In this document: in pieces, positions 43,841-53,156 of the stretch
Layout: the number at the start of each line of letters is the position of its first letter
Position numbering within the stretch: the first letter of the stretch is position 1
NCBI GenBank assembly: GCA_965646165.1
Contig: CBFFYP010000023.1
Span: 1-54,198, forward strand
Length of the DNA: 54,198 nt
Origin: MGBC114844 sp910585855
GTDB lineage: Bacteria > Bacillota > Clostridia > Lachnospirales > Lachnospiraceae
Reading direction: 5' to 3'
Program-made: the position numbers and the translations under genes
The notes under the pieces: generated by a model
What the model saw: only the letters and a program-made list of their open reading frames with translations
What the model was told of the DNA's origin: nothing
The model's database searches: none

Positions 43841-43946
43841 CCATCATCCAACATATGCAATCAAGTAGTAGAATAACCTTCTCCCCTACTCACCGCACTG
43901 CCAATGTGCCACTCTAATGACATATTTCCTTTGCATCAGCGTGTGC

Positions 43947-43977
43947 ATAAAAACAGAAGGTCTATTTCAACCTTCTG
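43947..43977 (-). terminator. terminator of codY
   Basis: CAGAAGGT (43954-43961) pairs with ACCTTCTG (43970-43977); on the minus strand the hairpin is followed by TTTTTA. It lies 70 nt after the codY stop. Confidence 0.75.
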
Positions 43978-44045
43978 CCTGCTCAGTTTAAGTTTTTACT
44001 AGACTTTTCCGGTCTTTTTCATAATAATCTTTATTTTTTTCTGTT

Positions 44046-44819
44046 TTACTGCTGCTTTAATTTTTTTAACTCTTCAAACACCACATCATTTAAAACCTTG
44101 ATATAAGTTCCTTTCATTCCAGAAGATCGGGACTCAATCACGCCTGCACTCTCAAACTTCCGTAATGCATTTACAATAACCGATCGAGTAATTCCGACCC
44201 GATCCGCAATCTTACTTGCTACCAAGATTCCTTCATTTCCCTCTAACTCTTCAAAAATATGTGTAATTGCCTCTAATTCAGAAAAGGATAATGTACTAAT
44301 CGCAGACTTTACAATCTGTACCTTTCTTGTTTCTTCTGCACTTTCTTCATTTACGGAGCGCATCATCTCCAGTCCAACTACCGTAGTTCCATACTCGCTT
44401 AAGATAATATCATCAATCTCATACTGCTCATTGCATTTGTAAATAAATAAAGTTCCCAGCCGTTCTCCGGCAATATCAATCGGTGTAATAATTGCCTGAT
44501 ACTTTTTTACATTTTCTTCTGTAAAACCAAGAGTTGCCAAATTGACATTCTCTTTTGTTGACAACACACTTAAAAGCCGCTCATTCAGCATCATATCAAT
44601 ATGTCCGCCTACCACATCATCTATTAATTCGGTAATCTCCTCTACACCCGGTGTATTGCTGATTCCTAATACCTTTCCTTTCTTGCTGATTACTAAGATG
44701 TTCGAGCTTAATATCTCACTCAGTACTTCACAAATATCATTAAAGACTACCTTATGAGAATTATTATTATGAAGCAGTTTATTGATCTTACGTGTCTTAT
44801 CTAATAATTGTACGCTCAT
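44046..44819 (-). CDS. codY: GTP/BCAA-sensing transcription regulator CodY
   Basis: About 257 residues, the normal CodY length. N-terminal GAF domain (MSVQLLDKTRKINKLLHNN, then VLSEILSSNILVISKKGKVL) and C-terminal winged helix (ASKIADRVGITRSVIVNALR, then KFESAGVIESRSSGMKGTYI). CodY represses stationary-phase and motility genes when branched-chain amino acids and GTP are plentiful. Start ATG 44817-44819 with AAGGAGG 7 nt upstream; the frame extends nine codons further. It sits upstream of flgB as in many Clostridia and Bacilli, but with its own terminator. Confidence 0.97.
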   Translation of the reverse strand: MSVQLLDKTRKINKLLHNNNSHKVVFNDICEVLSEILSSNILVISKKGKVLGISNTPGVEEITELIDDVVGGHIDMMLNERLLSVLSTKENVNLATLGFTEENVKKYQAIITPIDIAGERLGTLFIYKCNEQYEIDDIILSEYGTTVVGLEMMRSVNEESAEETRKVQIVKSAISTLSFSELEAITHIFEELEGNEGILVASKIADRVGITRSVIVNALRKFESAGVIESRSSGMKGTYIKVLNDVVFEELKKLKQQ

Positions 44820-44870
44820 ATATTTCCTCCTTACTGAATGATGCAAATACTAATAAACTTCATTTCTTAA

Positions 44871-44899
44871 ATATTATCATATATTCAGCATATAAACAA
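44871..44899 (-). promoter_or_regulatory. predicted sigma-A promoter of codY
   Basis: TTGTTT (44894-44899) and TAATAT (44871-44876) are spaced 17 nt on the minus strand, about 50 nt upstream of the codY start, in the topA-codY gap. Confidence 0.55.
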
Positions 44900-44949
44900 G
44901 AGTTATTTGTTATTTTTTAAAAATTTCCCGTATTTTTTGTTTATTGTAA

Positions 44950-47019
44950 CTATTTGTCTGTTTTATCCACCCGATATCCACACTGTTCATTATGACAAGC
45001 TAATTTATGACCTTTTTCTAATAATACATCCTGACAGATAGGACACCGTTTTGTAGTCGGTTTTTGCCATGACATAAAATCACAGTCTGGGTTCGCTTCA
45101 CAGCCATAATATCTTCTGCCTTTTTTTGTCTTTTTAACAATAATCTCTTTTCCACACTTTGGACAAGGCACTCCGATTTTCTCTAAATATGGCTTGGTAT
45201 TGCGGCAGTCTGGAAAACCGGGACAAGCAAGAAACTTGCCATGAGGGCCATATTTAATTACCATATGTTTTCCGCATAGATCGCAGACTTCCTCTGTCAC
45301 TTCATCTTCAATAATAATCTTTTCTAATTCTTTCTCTGCACTTTTTACCGCTTCATTTAGATCTGGATAGAAATTGCTGATTACGGTTTTCCAATCAATA
45401 TGCCCCTCTCCCACTTCATCTAAAAGAGATTCTAAATTTGCTGTAAAACTAATATCTACAATTGCCGGAAACGCCTGCTTCATAATTTTATTCACAGCCT
45501 CTCCAATCTCGGTTACATAAAGATTTTTATTTTCTTTTACAATATAACGTCTGGCAAGAATCGTACTGATTGTCGGTGCATAGGTACTTGGACGTCCTAT
45601 CCCCTGTTCTTCCAATGCCTTTACCAATGCCGCTTCAGTAAAATGTGCAGGAGGCTGTGTAAAATGCTGTTTTGTTTCTAAACTCTCCAACGAAAGCTGG
45701 CTGTCTTTTGAAATTCCCCCTATTGTAGTTTCATCTTCTGCTTTTTCTTCTTCATCTAAATAAACCAATAAAAACCCGTCAAATTGAAGTTTCGAAGCGG
45801 AGGCACTAAATCGGTAATCTCCCGCTGCCAATTTTACTGAAAGCGTCTGATAGACAGCACTTGCCATTCGGCTTGCTACAAACCGCTTCCAGATTAACTG
45901 ATATAACCGAAACTGATCCCTTGACAGTGCATCTTTTACTAAAGCTGGCGTCAGTTCTACATCGGTCGGACGAATCGCTTCATGTGCATCCTGTATCTTC
46001 TGTGATTTCTTCTTTATTGTTTCTGCCTTTATCCGATAGTTTTCTCCATATGTCTTTGCAATATAATCCCGCACCAAAAGATCGGCTTCCTCTGACACCC
46101 GAATAGAATCTGTACGCAAATAAGTAATAATTCCAATCGTCCCCTTTCCCGGAATGTCTACTCCTTCATAAAGCTGCTGTGCCAAGCGCATCGTTTTCTG
46201 TGTAGAAAAATTTAAAACCTTAGAGGCCTCCTGCTGCAGCGTACTGGTGATAAACGGCACAGGCGCTTTTTTCACCCGCTCCCCTTCTTTTAACTCTTCC
46301 ACAGAAAATGTTTCTTTCTTTACTGCTTGTTCAATCTTTTCTGCCTCTTCCTTTGTATGAATTTCTATCTTTTTCTTTTTATCCCCATAAAATTTGGCAG
46401 TTAGTGTCTTTCGCTCTCCTTTTAGCTTCAGCTTTGCATCTATTGTCCAATATTCTTCTGGAATAAATGCATTGATTTCCTCTTCCCTGTCACAAATCAT
46501 ACGAAGTGCAACAGACTGTACCCTGCCTGCACTCAATCCACGTTTTACCTTTTCCCATAAAAGCGGACTAATCGAATATCCCACCATTCGATCCAGCATG
46601 CGGCGTGCCTGCTGCGCATCCACCAAATCCATATCAATTTCTCTTGCCTGCTTTAAGGATGCCTTTACTGCATTTTTCGTAATTTCATTAAAGGTGATTC
46701 GGCTTGCCTTGTTCTTGTCCAACTTCAATGCCTGAGATAAATGCCATGAGATAGCCTCCCCTTCCCGATCCGGGTCTGTTGCCAAATAAACATGATCCGC
46801 TTTTTTTGCTTCTTTACGCAGCTTTGCAAGAATATCTCCCTTTCCCCTGATTGTAATATACTTTGGTTCATAACCATGCTGTACATCAATCCCAAGCTGA
46901 CTCTTTGGCAAATCTCTTACATGTCCCTGTGATGCCAGCACCTCATAGCTGCTTCCTAAAAACTTTTTAATGGTTTTTTCTTTTGCAGGTGATTCCACGA
47001 TTACTAAATTCTTCGCCAT
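44950..47019 (-). CDS. topA: DNA topoisomerase I
   Basis: 689 residues. Toprim domain (LVIVESPAKEKTIKKFLGSS; YLATDPDREGEAISWHL), active-site Tyr in GIITYLRTDSIRVSEEA, and three C-terminal Cys4 zinc ribbons (CDLCGKHM...CPGFPDC; CPKCGKEI...CEANPDC; CPICQDVL...CHNEQC). Relaxes negative supercoils. Downstream of dprA, the common dprA-topA-codY order. Confidence 0.98.
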   Translation of the reverse strand: MAKNLVIVESPAKEKTIKKFLGSSYEVLASQGHVRDLPKSQLGIDVQHGYEPKYITIRGKGDILAKLRKEAKKADHVYLATDPDREGEAISWHLSQALKLDKNKASRITFNEITKNAVKASLKQAREIDMDLVDAQQARRMLDRMVGYSISPLLWEKVKRGLSAGRVQSVALRMICDREEEINAFIPEEYWTIDAKLKLKGERKTLTAKFYGDKKKKIEIHTKEEAEKIEQAVKKETFSVEELKEGERVKKAPVPFITSTLQQEASKVLNFSTQKTMRLAQQLYEGVDIPGKGTIGIITYLRTDSIRVSEEADLLVRDYIAKTYGENYRIKAETIKKKSQKIQDAHEAIRPTDVELTPALVKDALSRDQFRLYQLIWKRFVASRMASAVYQTLSVKLAAGDYRFSASASKLQFDGFLLVYLDEEEKAEDETTIGGISKDSQLSLESLETKQHFTQPPAHFTEAALVKALEEQGIGRPSTYAPTISTILARRYIVKENKNLYVTEIGEAVNKIMKQAFPAIVDISFTANLESLLDEVGEGHIDWKTVISNFYPDLNEAVKSAEKELEKIIIEDEVTEEVCDLCGKHMVIKYGPHGKFLACPGFPDCRNTKPYLEKIGVPCPKCGKEIIVKKTKKGRRYYGCEANPDCDFMSWQKPTTKRCPICQDVLLEKGHKLACHNEQCGYRVDKTDK

Positions 47020-47106
47020 TTCATTACCCCTTTTACTATCTTACTTTTCTATATTTTCTGCCTTTTTTCGGCTTTTTTATACCATTGACAAAATAGCAAT
47101 GGAATT

Positions 47107-48207
47107 CTACGCTTTTTTTGCATAATACCCCTTCATTGGCTCTTCAATTAAATCTTTTAATTGAAGTGTCAATATCACTTCTGTTAATTCACAAAAAGAC
47201 AGTTTCGTTTCTTCCATTAACATTTGAATGTTTTTTGGTTCGAAACCTAAATCACTATACAACAATTTTTCTGATTCTGCAAGTTCAATCTCAGATTTTG
47301 TAACTTTTACCCCATTTTTTCTTTTTTTTATATTACAATCCTCTAAAAGCGAATCCAAATCAGACAAAATTCCCGCTCCTTGTGCAATCAAGCGATTGCA
47401 TCCCCGACTCAGCAGATCCGTCATACGCCCGGGAACAGCATAGACCTCTTTTCCTTGTTCTAAAGCAAAATCCACGGTAATCAATGATCCGCTTTTCTCC
47501 CTTGCCTCTACTACCACTACAAAATCCGAAAGCCCACTGATAATTCGATTCCGCATAGGAAAATTACAGGCATATGGTCGAATACCCGGTCCAAACTCAC
47601 TGATAATGCCGCCTTTTTCTGCCAGTTCATCATAGAGCTGCCGATTTTCTCCCGGATAACAGATATCCACAGCACATCCTAAAACCCCATAGCTCTCACT
47701 GCCTCCTTCCAATGTCCCCCACTGTCCGGCAGCATCAATTCCTCTTGCCATTCCACTTACGGTACAAACTCCATTTCTCCCAAAAATCTTTCCAATCTCT
47801 TCCGCTATACAATACCCATAACGAGTACAGTTTCTTGCTCCAACAATCGCCGCCATCTTCTTTTGCTCATCTGGAAGTTTTCCCAAAGAATACAATAAAA
47901 TTGGCTTGTCCAAAAGCTGCAGCAGACGCTTTGGATATGCCGAATCCAAATATCTTGTCAAATAAATTCCCTTTTCAACCGTCTGTTCTAACTTTTTCTT
48001 CCACTTTTCGTTTTTTCTGCTTTCTTTTATTCCGGCTAACTGCCGCTCACTTAAATAAACTGCCTTTCCAATTTCCTCTGTCTTTAACTGATAAATTTGT
48101 TTCGGCTCTTTATAACATTCCAACAACTCCTGCAGTTTTCTGCTTCCCATACCATCTATATTACAAAGCCAGAACCAGTATTCCAATTCTTCTGTGATAT
48201 TCTGCAT
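47107..48207 (-). CDS. dprA: DNA-processing protein DprA
   Basis: About 366 residues. Rossmann-like core with VGARNCTRYGYCIAEEIG, TVSGMARGIDAAGQWGTLEG and AREKSGSLITVDFALEQGKE, and a C-terminal winged-helix domain. DprA loads RecA onto incoming single-stranded DNA in transformation. Start ATG 48205-48207 with AAGGAGG 6 nt upstream. Eleven nt downstream of the ComM-like gene. Confidence 0.95.
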   Translation of the reverse strand: MQNITEELEYWFWLCNIDGMGSRKLQELLECYKEPKQIYQLKTEEIGKAVYLSERQLAGIKESRKNEKWKKKLEQTVEKGIYLTRYLDSAYPKRLLQLLDKPILLYSLGKLPDEQKKMAAIVGARNCTRYGYCIAEEIGKIFGRNGVCTVSGMARGIDAAGQWGTLEGGSESYGVLGCAVDICYPGENRQLYDELAEKGGIISEFGPGIRPYACNFPMRNRIISGLSDFVVVVEAREKSGSLITVDFALEQGKEVYAVPGRMTDLLSRGCNRLIAQGAGILSDLDSLLEDCNIKKRKNGVKVTKSEIELAESEKLLYSDLGFEPKNIQMLMEETKLSFCELTEVILTLQLKDLIEEPMKGYYAKKA

Positions 48208-48218
48208 TATTTTCCTCC

Positions 48219-49769
48219 TTATCTTCTCCACTCCTGAATATTCGTGCTTCGATAACAAATCGCTTCACTTAAATGCCGCCTTGTAATCTGCTCCTCCCCG
48301 TCTAAATCCGCTATTGTACGAGCAACCTTTAAAATTCGATTATATCCCCTTGCCGTAAGTTTTAAACGTGCAAATGCCTGCTCTAACAGTACCTCCCCTG
48401 CTGTATCTATCTTACAATAGCACTGAATCTGGGAAGCCGACAATTCACTGTTTGTATTAATCTTTTCCCCCTGATAACGTATCCTCTGCACCTCTCTAGC
48501 ACGCATCACACGCTCCCGCATCGTTTTCGAATCTTCCCCCTTTGAAAATTTTTTCTTTTTTTGTCCCCTTATATCGGTATATTCTATGCTGGAAACTTCC
48601 ATACAGATATCGATCCGATCCAGCAGCGGACGACTAATCCGCCCCAAATAACGTGCCACTTGTGTTTCCTTACAGTTACAGCGATTTCGATCCGGATAGT
48701 ACCCACATCCACAACAATTCATCGCTGCTACAAGCATGAAATTTGTAGGAAATTCATAGCTTCCATGCACTCTGGATACCAAAATCTTTCGATCCTCCAT
48801 AGGCTGACGAAGTACTTCCAAAACCGTTTTAGAAAATTCGGGGAGTTCATCTAAAAACAATACCCCATAATTGGAAAGAGAAACCTCTCCCGGCTTTGGA
48901 ATCGTCCCTCCCCCTGCCAAAGAACTCGCCGATATGGTATGGTGCGGTGCACGAAACGGTCGTTTTACTACTAATGGGTTTTTATCTGAAAGCAGTCCTG
49001 CCACACTATATATTTTGGTAAGTTCTATCGATTCTTCCCATGTCATAGGAGGAAGTATCGTAGGAATCCTTCTGGCTATCATAGTCTTTCCTGAACCGGG
49101 AGCACCCATCATCAGCAAATTATGCATCCCGGCAGCAGCTATCTGTGCAGCACGCTTTAAAGCCTCCTGCCCGCTGACTTCCGAAAAATCCACCTCTTCC
49201 GACACACTCTGCATCTTTTCCCCATCAAAACAAACCCCTTCTTCCCCCTGAAATGCTTCAGGATTTTTTAAAACCGTCAACACTTCCAACAAAGAATTGA
49301 CACCAATTACCCGAATCTGATCCACTGCAGCCCCTTCCTTTGCATTTTTCTTTGGAACAATACAACAGGAAATCTCTGCCTGCCTTGCTGCATAGACAAG
49401 CGGAAGCACCCCTTTAATGGGATTTACCTTTCCGTCCAAACTCAATTCCCCAACAATAAAAACCTGTTCCAAATTCTCTTTTTTAATATATCCCATACTG
49501 GTTAAAATTCCCACAGCAATCGGAAGATCATAAAGCGTTCCCTGTTTTCGAATATTTGCCGGAGAAAGATTAATCGTAATTCTTTTAGGCGGAATCGTAA
49601 ATTTCGAATTTTTTAAAGCAGTTCTGACACGCTCCGATGACTCTTTAATCTCTGCCGACAACATCCCCACCATATTTAAACTAGGAAGTCCATCACTTAA
49701 ATCCACCTCTACTTCAATTTGTATTCCCTCTATTCCATGAATCGCCCCACTATGTACTCTGCAAAACAT
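48219..49769 (-). CDS. ComM/YifB family Mg-chelatase-like ATPase
   Basis: About 516 residues. N-terminal Lon-like fold (DGLPSLNMVGMLSAEIKESS, ITINLSPANIRKQGTLYDLP), AAA+ core with Walker A MMGAPGSGKTMIARRIP and Walker B GVLFLDELPEFSKTVLEVLR, and a C-terminal Mg-chelatase domain. ComM in Gram-negatives drives branch migration during transformation. Start ATG 49767-49769 after AGAAAGGAAAG; 22 upstream codons run into the flank of element E. Its pairing with dprA fits a DNA-uptake processing role. Confidence 0.93.
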   Translation of the reverse strand: MFCRVHSGAIHGIEGIQIEVEVDLSDGLPSLNMVGMLSAEIKESSERVRTALKNSKFTIPPKRITINLSPANIRKQGTLYDLPIAVGILTSMGYIKKENLEQVFIVGELSLDGKVNPIKGVLPLVYAARQAEISCCIVPKKNAKEGAAVDQIRVIGVNSLLEVLTVLKNPEAFQGEEGVCFDGEKMQSVSEEVDFSEVSGQEALKRAAQIAAAGMHNLLMMGAPGSGKTMIARRIPTILPPMTWEESIELTKIYSVAGLLSDKNPLVVKRPFRAPHHTISASSLAGGGTIPKPGEVSLSNYGVLFLDELPEFSKTVLEVLRQPMEDRKILVSRVHGSYEFPTNFMLVAAMNCCGCGYYPDRNRCNCKETQVARYLGRISRPLLDRIDICMEVSSIEYTDIRGQKKKKFSKGEDSKTMRERVMRAREVQRIRYQGEKINTNSELSASQIQCYCKIDTAGEVLLEQAFARLKLTARGYNRILKVARTIADLDGEEQITRRHLSEAICYRSTNIQEWRR

Positions 49770-49820
49770 CTTCTCTTTCCTTTCTAAATATATATAACTT
49801 TTTAACATCTGTACCGAACC

Positions 49821-49971
49821 GGACGCCAAAATCAAAAGGAAGATCCACTCCGGGCCCGCTTGCGCTTAGCATTTCCTCGTAGCGGACACATAAGGCACGA
49901 AAAGACCGTGCCTAAGTGCCGACGGGAAATGATGACCCTGCGCAGACCTTCCTTTTGATTTTGGCTGTATA
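49821..49971 (-). repeat. 151-nt structured element, copy E
   Basis: Minus strand TATACAGCC to GGCGTCC; arms AAAATCAAAAGGAAGGTCTG and its partner pair with a few G-U; core hairpin GGCACG/CGTGCC; GCAA tetraloop. In the 390-bp divergent gap between the ComM-like gene and the YwlG-like gene; the remainder of that gap is A/T-rich with the promoter at 50094-50121. Confidence 0.88.
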
Positions 49972-50093
49972 TCTATACCGAAAAATAAAAATACTTTCAA
50001 ATCAACTGCTAGAACTACTAAAAAACAATGACACCTCAAAACCTAATTTTTAAATTTCTAACTATCTAACTCTTTTTCTCTGTTTTCTCTGCC

Positions 50094-50121
50094 TTGATTT
50101 TTTACAAAAAACAGCTATAAT
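50094..50121 (+). promoter_or_regulatory. sigma-A promoter of the YwlG-like gene
   Basis: TTGATT (50094-50099) and TATAAT (50116-50121), spacer 16 nt; ATG at 50160 follows AAAGGCGG. Confidence 0.68.
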
Positions 50122-50159
50122 AAAATACAATAAAAATCCAAAGAAAGGCGGTTATCACT

Positions 50160-50747
50160 ATGTCTGATCAAGCAAACCATACTATTGATTCTATCACCCT
50201 TGACACACTAAAAAAACAGTCCTACCAACTAGCAGAATCTCTGATTCTCTCTGCAAAACTAAAAACAGAAGAAATTCTAATTGTCGGCTGTTCTACCAGT
50301 GAAGTACTTGGTCATAAAATCGGCTCTTACTCCTCCGTTGATGCCGGAAAAGCCATCTTAGAGGGAATCTATTCCTGCTGCCTTTCCCATCAAATCTATC
50401 TGGCAGCACAGTGCTGTGAACATCTAAACCGTGCTATTATAATAGAAGAAACAGCTTCCAAAAAATACCAATACGAACCCGTCAATGTCATTCCACAGCC
50501 AAAAGCCGGCGGTTCTTTTGCCACAGCCGCCTATCACGCCTTCTCTTCTCCCGTTGCACTAGAAACCATTCAAGCACATGCCGGAATGGACATCGGAGAT
50601 ACCCTAATCGGAATGAATCTAAAAAAAATAGCCGTTCCTCTTCGCCTGCCGCAAAATACCCTAGGAGAAGCCCATGTCGTATTCGCCAGAACCAGACCGA
50701 AATTTATCGGCGGAAGCAGAGCTATCTATAATGACACTTTACTTTAA
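50160..50747 (+). CDS. TIGR01440/YwlG (UPF0340) family protein
   Basis: 195 residues. Characteristic stretches LIVGCSTSEVLGHKIGSYSS, CCEHLNRAIIIEE, VNVIPQPKAGGSFATAAYH and a closing RTRPKFIGGSRAIYN. The family is soluble and widespread in Firmicutes with no settled function. It has its own promoter and is divergent from the ComM-like gene. Confidence 0.88.
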   Translation: MSDQANHTIDSITLDTLKKQSYQLAESLILSAKLKTEEILIVGCSTSEVLGHKIGSYSSVDAGKAILEGIYSCCLSHQIYLAAQCCEHLNRAIIIEETASKKYQYEPVNVIPQPKAGGSFATAAYHAFSSPVALETIQAHAGMDIGDTLIGMNLKKIAVPLRLPQNTLGEAHVVFARTRPKFIGGSRAIYNDTLL

Positions 50748-50879
50748 CAATATTTTATTTTAACAAATGGAATAAAAACAATAACCCAAGCAAGATAAAA
50801 TCAGATAAAAGAAAAGAATGACTAAAAAAGACACCAAAATCGGAAGAAAAGCCTACCTCAATGCTGCTTTTCGGCTGGT

Positions 50880-51042
50880 ACAACCAGCTGAACTCGAAAG
50901 GAAGGTCTATGCAGGGTCATCATTTCCCGTCGGTACTTAGGCACAGTATTGCTGTGTTTTAGTTCCTTAGTGTCCGCTATAAAAATAAGAAATGCTAAGC
51001 AAAAGCGAGCCCGGAATAGACCTTCCTTTCGATTTCAGCGTC
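50880..51042 (+). repeat. 151-nt element family, diverged copy F
   Basis: Left flank ACAACCAGCTGAACTCG with arm GAAAGGAAGGTCTAT; right arm ATAGACCTTCCTTTCG, tip CAGCGTCC. The core is 12 nt longer, with TATAAAAATAAGAAATG instead of TACGAGGAAATG, and the tetraloop is AAAA. It is the most degraded full copy and occupies the 446-bp gap before the PilT-like gene; nothing else is evident there. Confidence 0.82.
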
Positions 51043-51193
51043 CCCCTGAGAAAAAAATTAAATTTATGGGTTAATTTAAGAACAAAACGATTCTATATCA
51101 GATATAAATTCTCAAAAATTCTAAGATAATGGATTTTGCAATGATAACACAGATTTCTTTCCCTGTAAAGAACCATATTCTAGTAAAAAAGTC

Positions 51194-52240
51194 CTATATT
51201 AACTTTTTTTCCAGCAAGGAACTGTCCCGCACATACTGCAGTGCCTGCTGACGATCAATTTTTCCCTGCACATACAATTCAAAAATTCCACGATCCATCT
51301 TCTGCATACCACTCTCTGTCTGCATAACCGACCCAATAAAAGCCGTCTTGCCCTCACAAATCAAATTTTTCACTGTTTCATTGGCGTACATCACATCAAA
51401 AACACTCTGCCGCCTTTCACCTCCTAAAGTAGGAATCAACTGCTGAGAAACCACCATACACAACATATCCGCAAACCGACACCGCATCACCTGACGCTGT
51501 TCCGGCAAAAATAACTCTATTATCTGCTCCACTGTTTCAACAGCCCCAACCGCATCCATTACACCAAATACCAGATGCCCCATTTCGGATGCCTTCATCA
51601 TCGCACAAATCGTTTCTGCATCCGATATTGCTCCTACTGCAATTACATCTGCATCCTCTCTCAACGCATCTGTCAACCCTTTTGAATAACTTTCTGTATC
51701 CACTCCGACTTCTCTTTGATGAATGATTCCTTTTTTATTGATATATTGATACTCTACCGGAGATTCCAAAGTAAGAATATGCCCTCCGATTTCTCTATTT
51801 ATCTGCTCTATCAATACCGACAATGTAGTAGTTCTGCCGCTGCCAGAAGCCCCGGACAAAATTACCAGCCCCTGCTTTTTTTTACATACCTCCAAAACCG
51901 ATTGCGGAATCGAAAGATCTTCTGCCTCCGGTATCCCATCTCCAAACAGCCGAAACACTGCCGTATATCCCTGTATCTGCTGAAATACCTGAACCCGGCA
52001 GCGTGTTTCAGAAAACGAAAATCCAAATTCAACCTTCCCCGCCTCGACTAACTTCGCTCTCTGTCTTTCATCTAAAAAAGCATACAAAAGCTCCTCTTCT
52101 CCCTCTGCTGAAAACACCTCTTCTTCTAAACAGATCAACCTGCCATTTCTGCGTATCCAAGGCGGATTTTTTGCTGTAATATGTAAATCAGAAGCCCCTT
52201 GTTCTGCTGCTTTTTGCAGCAATCTTTCTATATTTGTCAT
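51194..52240 (-). CDS. PilT-like ATPase with altered catalytic motifs
   Basis: 348 residues, full PilT length. Overall architecture is PilT: N-terminal SDLHITAKNPPWIRRNGRL, Asp-box region HILTLESPVEYQYINKKGII, HQREVG. But Walker A reads GASGSGRTTT, Arg replacing the catalytic Lys; Walker B region reads DVIAVGAISDAET where PilT has GEMRD with catalytic Glu; and the HTN-type histidine box is DAVGA. These changes suggest little or no ATP hydrolysis. No other pilus gene is nearby. It may be a regulatory pseudo-ATPase or a decaying gene with an intact frame. Confidence 0.85.
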   Translation of the reverse strand: MTNIERLLQKAAEQGASDLHITAKNPPWIRRNGRLICLEEEVFSAEGEEELLYAFLDERQRAKLVEAGKVEFGFSFSETRCRVQVFQQIQGYTAVFRLFGDGIPEAEDLSIPQSVLEVCKKKQGLVILSGASGSGRTTTLSVLIEQINREIGGHILTLESPVEYQYINKKGIIHQREVGVDTESYSKGLTDALREDADVIAVGAISDAETICAMMKASEMGHLVFGVMDAVGAVETVEQIIELFLPEQRQVMRCRFADMLCMVVSQQLIPTLGGERRQSVFDVMYANETVKNLICEGKTAFIGSVMQTESGMQKMDRGIFELYVQGKIDRQQALQYVRDSSLLEKKLI

Positions 52241-52370
52241 TGCTCTCTAACTGCGCCCTCCTATTCTTTTTATTATATATCTTTTTATTTCTATACTTCT
52301 AAAATCCCTTTATCATCATACAGTTTATTATAATCGAATTATTTCTTCTGCACAAGACATAACTCCCGAT

Positions 52371-52398
52371 TCACACTTTCTTTTCTAGTGCATATACT
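52371..52398 (+). promoter_or_regulatory. candidate mother-cell (sigma-E/sigma-K) promoter of sigK
   Basis: CATATACT at 52391-52398 resembles the CATA-type -10 of sigma-E and sigma-K; TCACAC (52371-52376) 14 nt upstream fits the AC-containing sigma-K -35. No good sigma-A promoter is seen at this distance from the start. Confidence 0.5.
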
Positions 52399-52426
52399 GT
52401 TATGAACAACGTTTCAAGGTGCAAAT

Positions 52427-53047
52427 TTGAAAACATTTCCAAATCCACTTACCCCGGAAGAAGAACGCTATTATCTGGAACGCTTGCGATCCGGCGATCA
52501 AGAAGCAAAACAGATTTTAATCGAGCGCAATATGAGGCTTGTCGCCCATCTGGTGAAAAAATACAATAGCGGCGGACGGGATATGGAAGATCTGATTTCG
52601 ATTGGTACTATCGGACTTATCAAAGCCGTAAATACCTTTAATATAGACAAAAATAACCGTCTGAGCTGCTATGCATCTGCATGTATCGAAAACGAAATCC
52701 GGATGCTGTTTCGTTCAGAAAAAAAACTCGGAAAGGAATGTTCTCTTTATGAACCACTTGGTACAGACGCAGAAGGAAATTCCATTCGTTTAGTAGATAT
52801 TCTAGAAGCAGAGGAAAAAGATATTCCAGAACGGCTTGACCTAGAAGCCGATACCCAAAAACTATATTATCATATGAAACATAAACTAAGCCGAAGGGAA
52901 CAAGAAATTCTCATTCTGCGCTATGGGCTTCTTGGAAGCCATGAATATACACAGCGTGAAATTGCAAGAAAATTGGGGATTTCTAGAAGTTATGTTTCAC
53001 GAATTGAAAAAAAAGCACTGGAAAAACTAAGGTGTGCTTTTTCTTAA
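52427..53047 (+). CDS. sigK: sporulation sigma factor SigK, without pro-sequence
   Basis: 206 residues. Regions 2.1-2.4 (ERNMRLVAHLVKKYNSGG, EDLISIGTIGLIKAVNTF, CYASACIENEIRMLFRSEKK), and region 4 (LSRREQEILILRYGLLGS, ARKLGISRSYVSRIEKKAL) match SigK. It directs late mother-cell transcription. The start is TTG at 52427 with AAGGTG upstream; an in-frame TGA at 52403 limits any extension to seven codons, so the 20-residue inhibitory pro-sequence of Bacillus SigK is absent. The gene is a single uninterrupted frame. A terminator follows. Confidence 0.94.
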   Translation: MKTFPNPLTPEEERYYLERLRSGDQEAKQILIERNMRLVAHLVKKYNSGGRDMEDLISIGTIGLIKAVNTFNIDKNNRLSCYASACIENEIRMLFRSEKKLGKECSLYEPLGTDAEGNSIRLVDILEAEEKDIPERLDLEADTQKLYYHMKHKLSRREQEILILRYGLLGSHEYTQREIARKLGISRSYVSRIEKKALEKLRCAFS

Positions 53048-53074
53048 TTTCTATAAAATCCAAATCAAACAAAA

Positions 53075-53127
53075 AAAGGATTTCTCTGCCCAAATACAAT
53101 ATCAAGCAGAGAAATCCTTTCTTTTCT
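53075..53127 (+). terminator. terminator of sigK
   Basis: AAAGGATTTCTCTGC (53075-53089) pairs perfectly with GCAGAGAAATCCTTT (53106-53120), followed by CTTTTCT. Confidence 0.88.
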
Positions 53128-53156
53128 ATCTAAAAAATGAAACTGCTAAGAAAGGA

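Noticed and set aside
42567..43860. Short ORFs overlapping the ~350-nt elements (42567-42908 plus, 42638-42954 minus, 43600-43860 minus)
   Set aside because: Not conserved between copies I and J, no RBS, and explained by G/C-rich structured sequence.
52403..52427. Possible SigK pro-sequence upstream of the TTG
   Set aside because: An in-frame TGA at 52403 leaves at most seven codons, too short for a pro-peptide.
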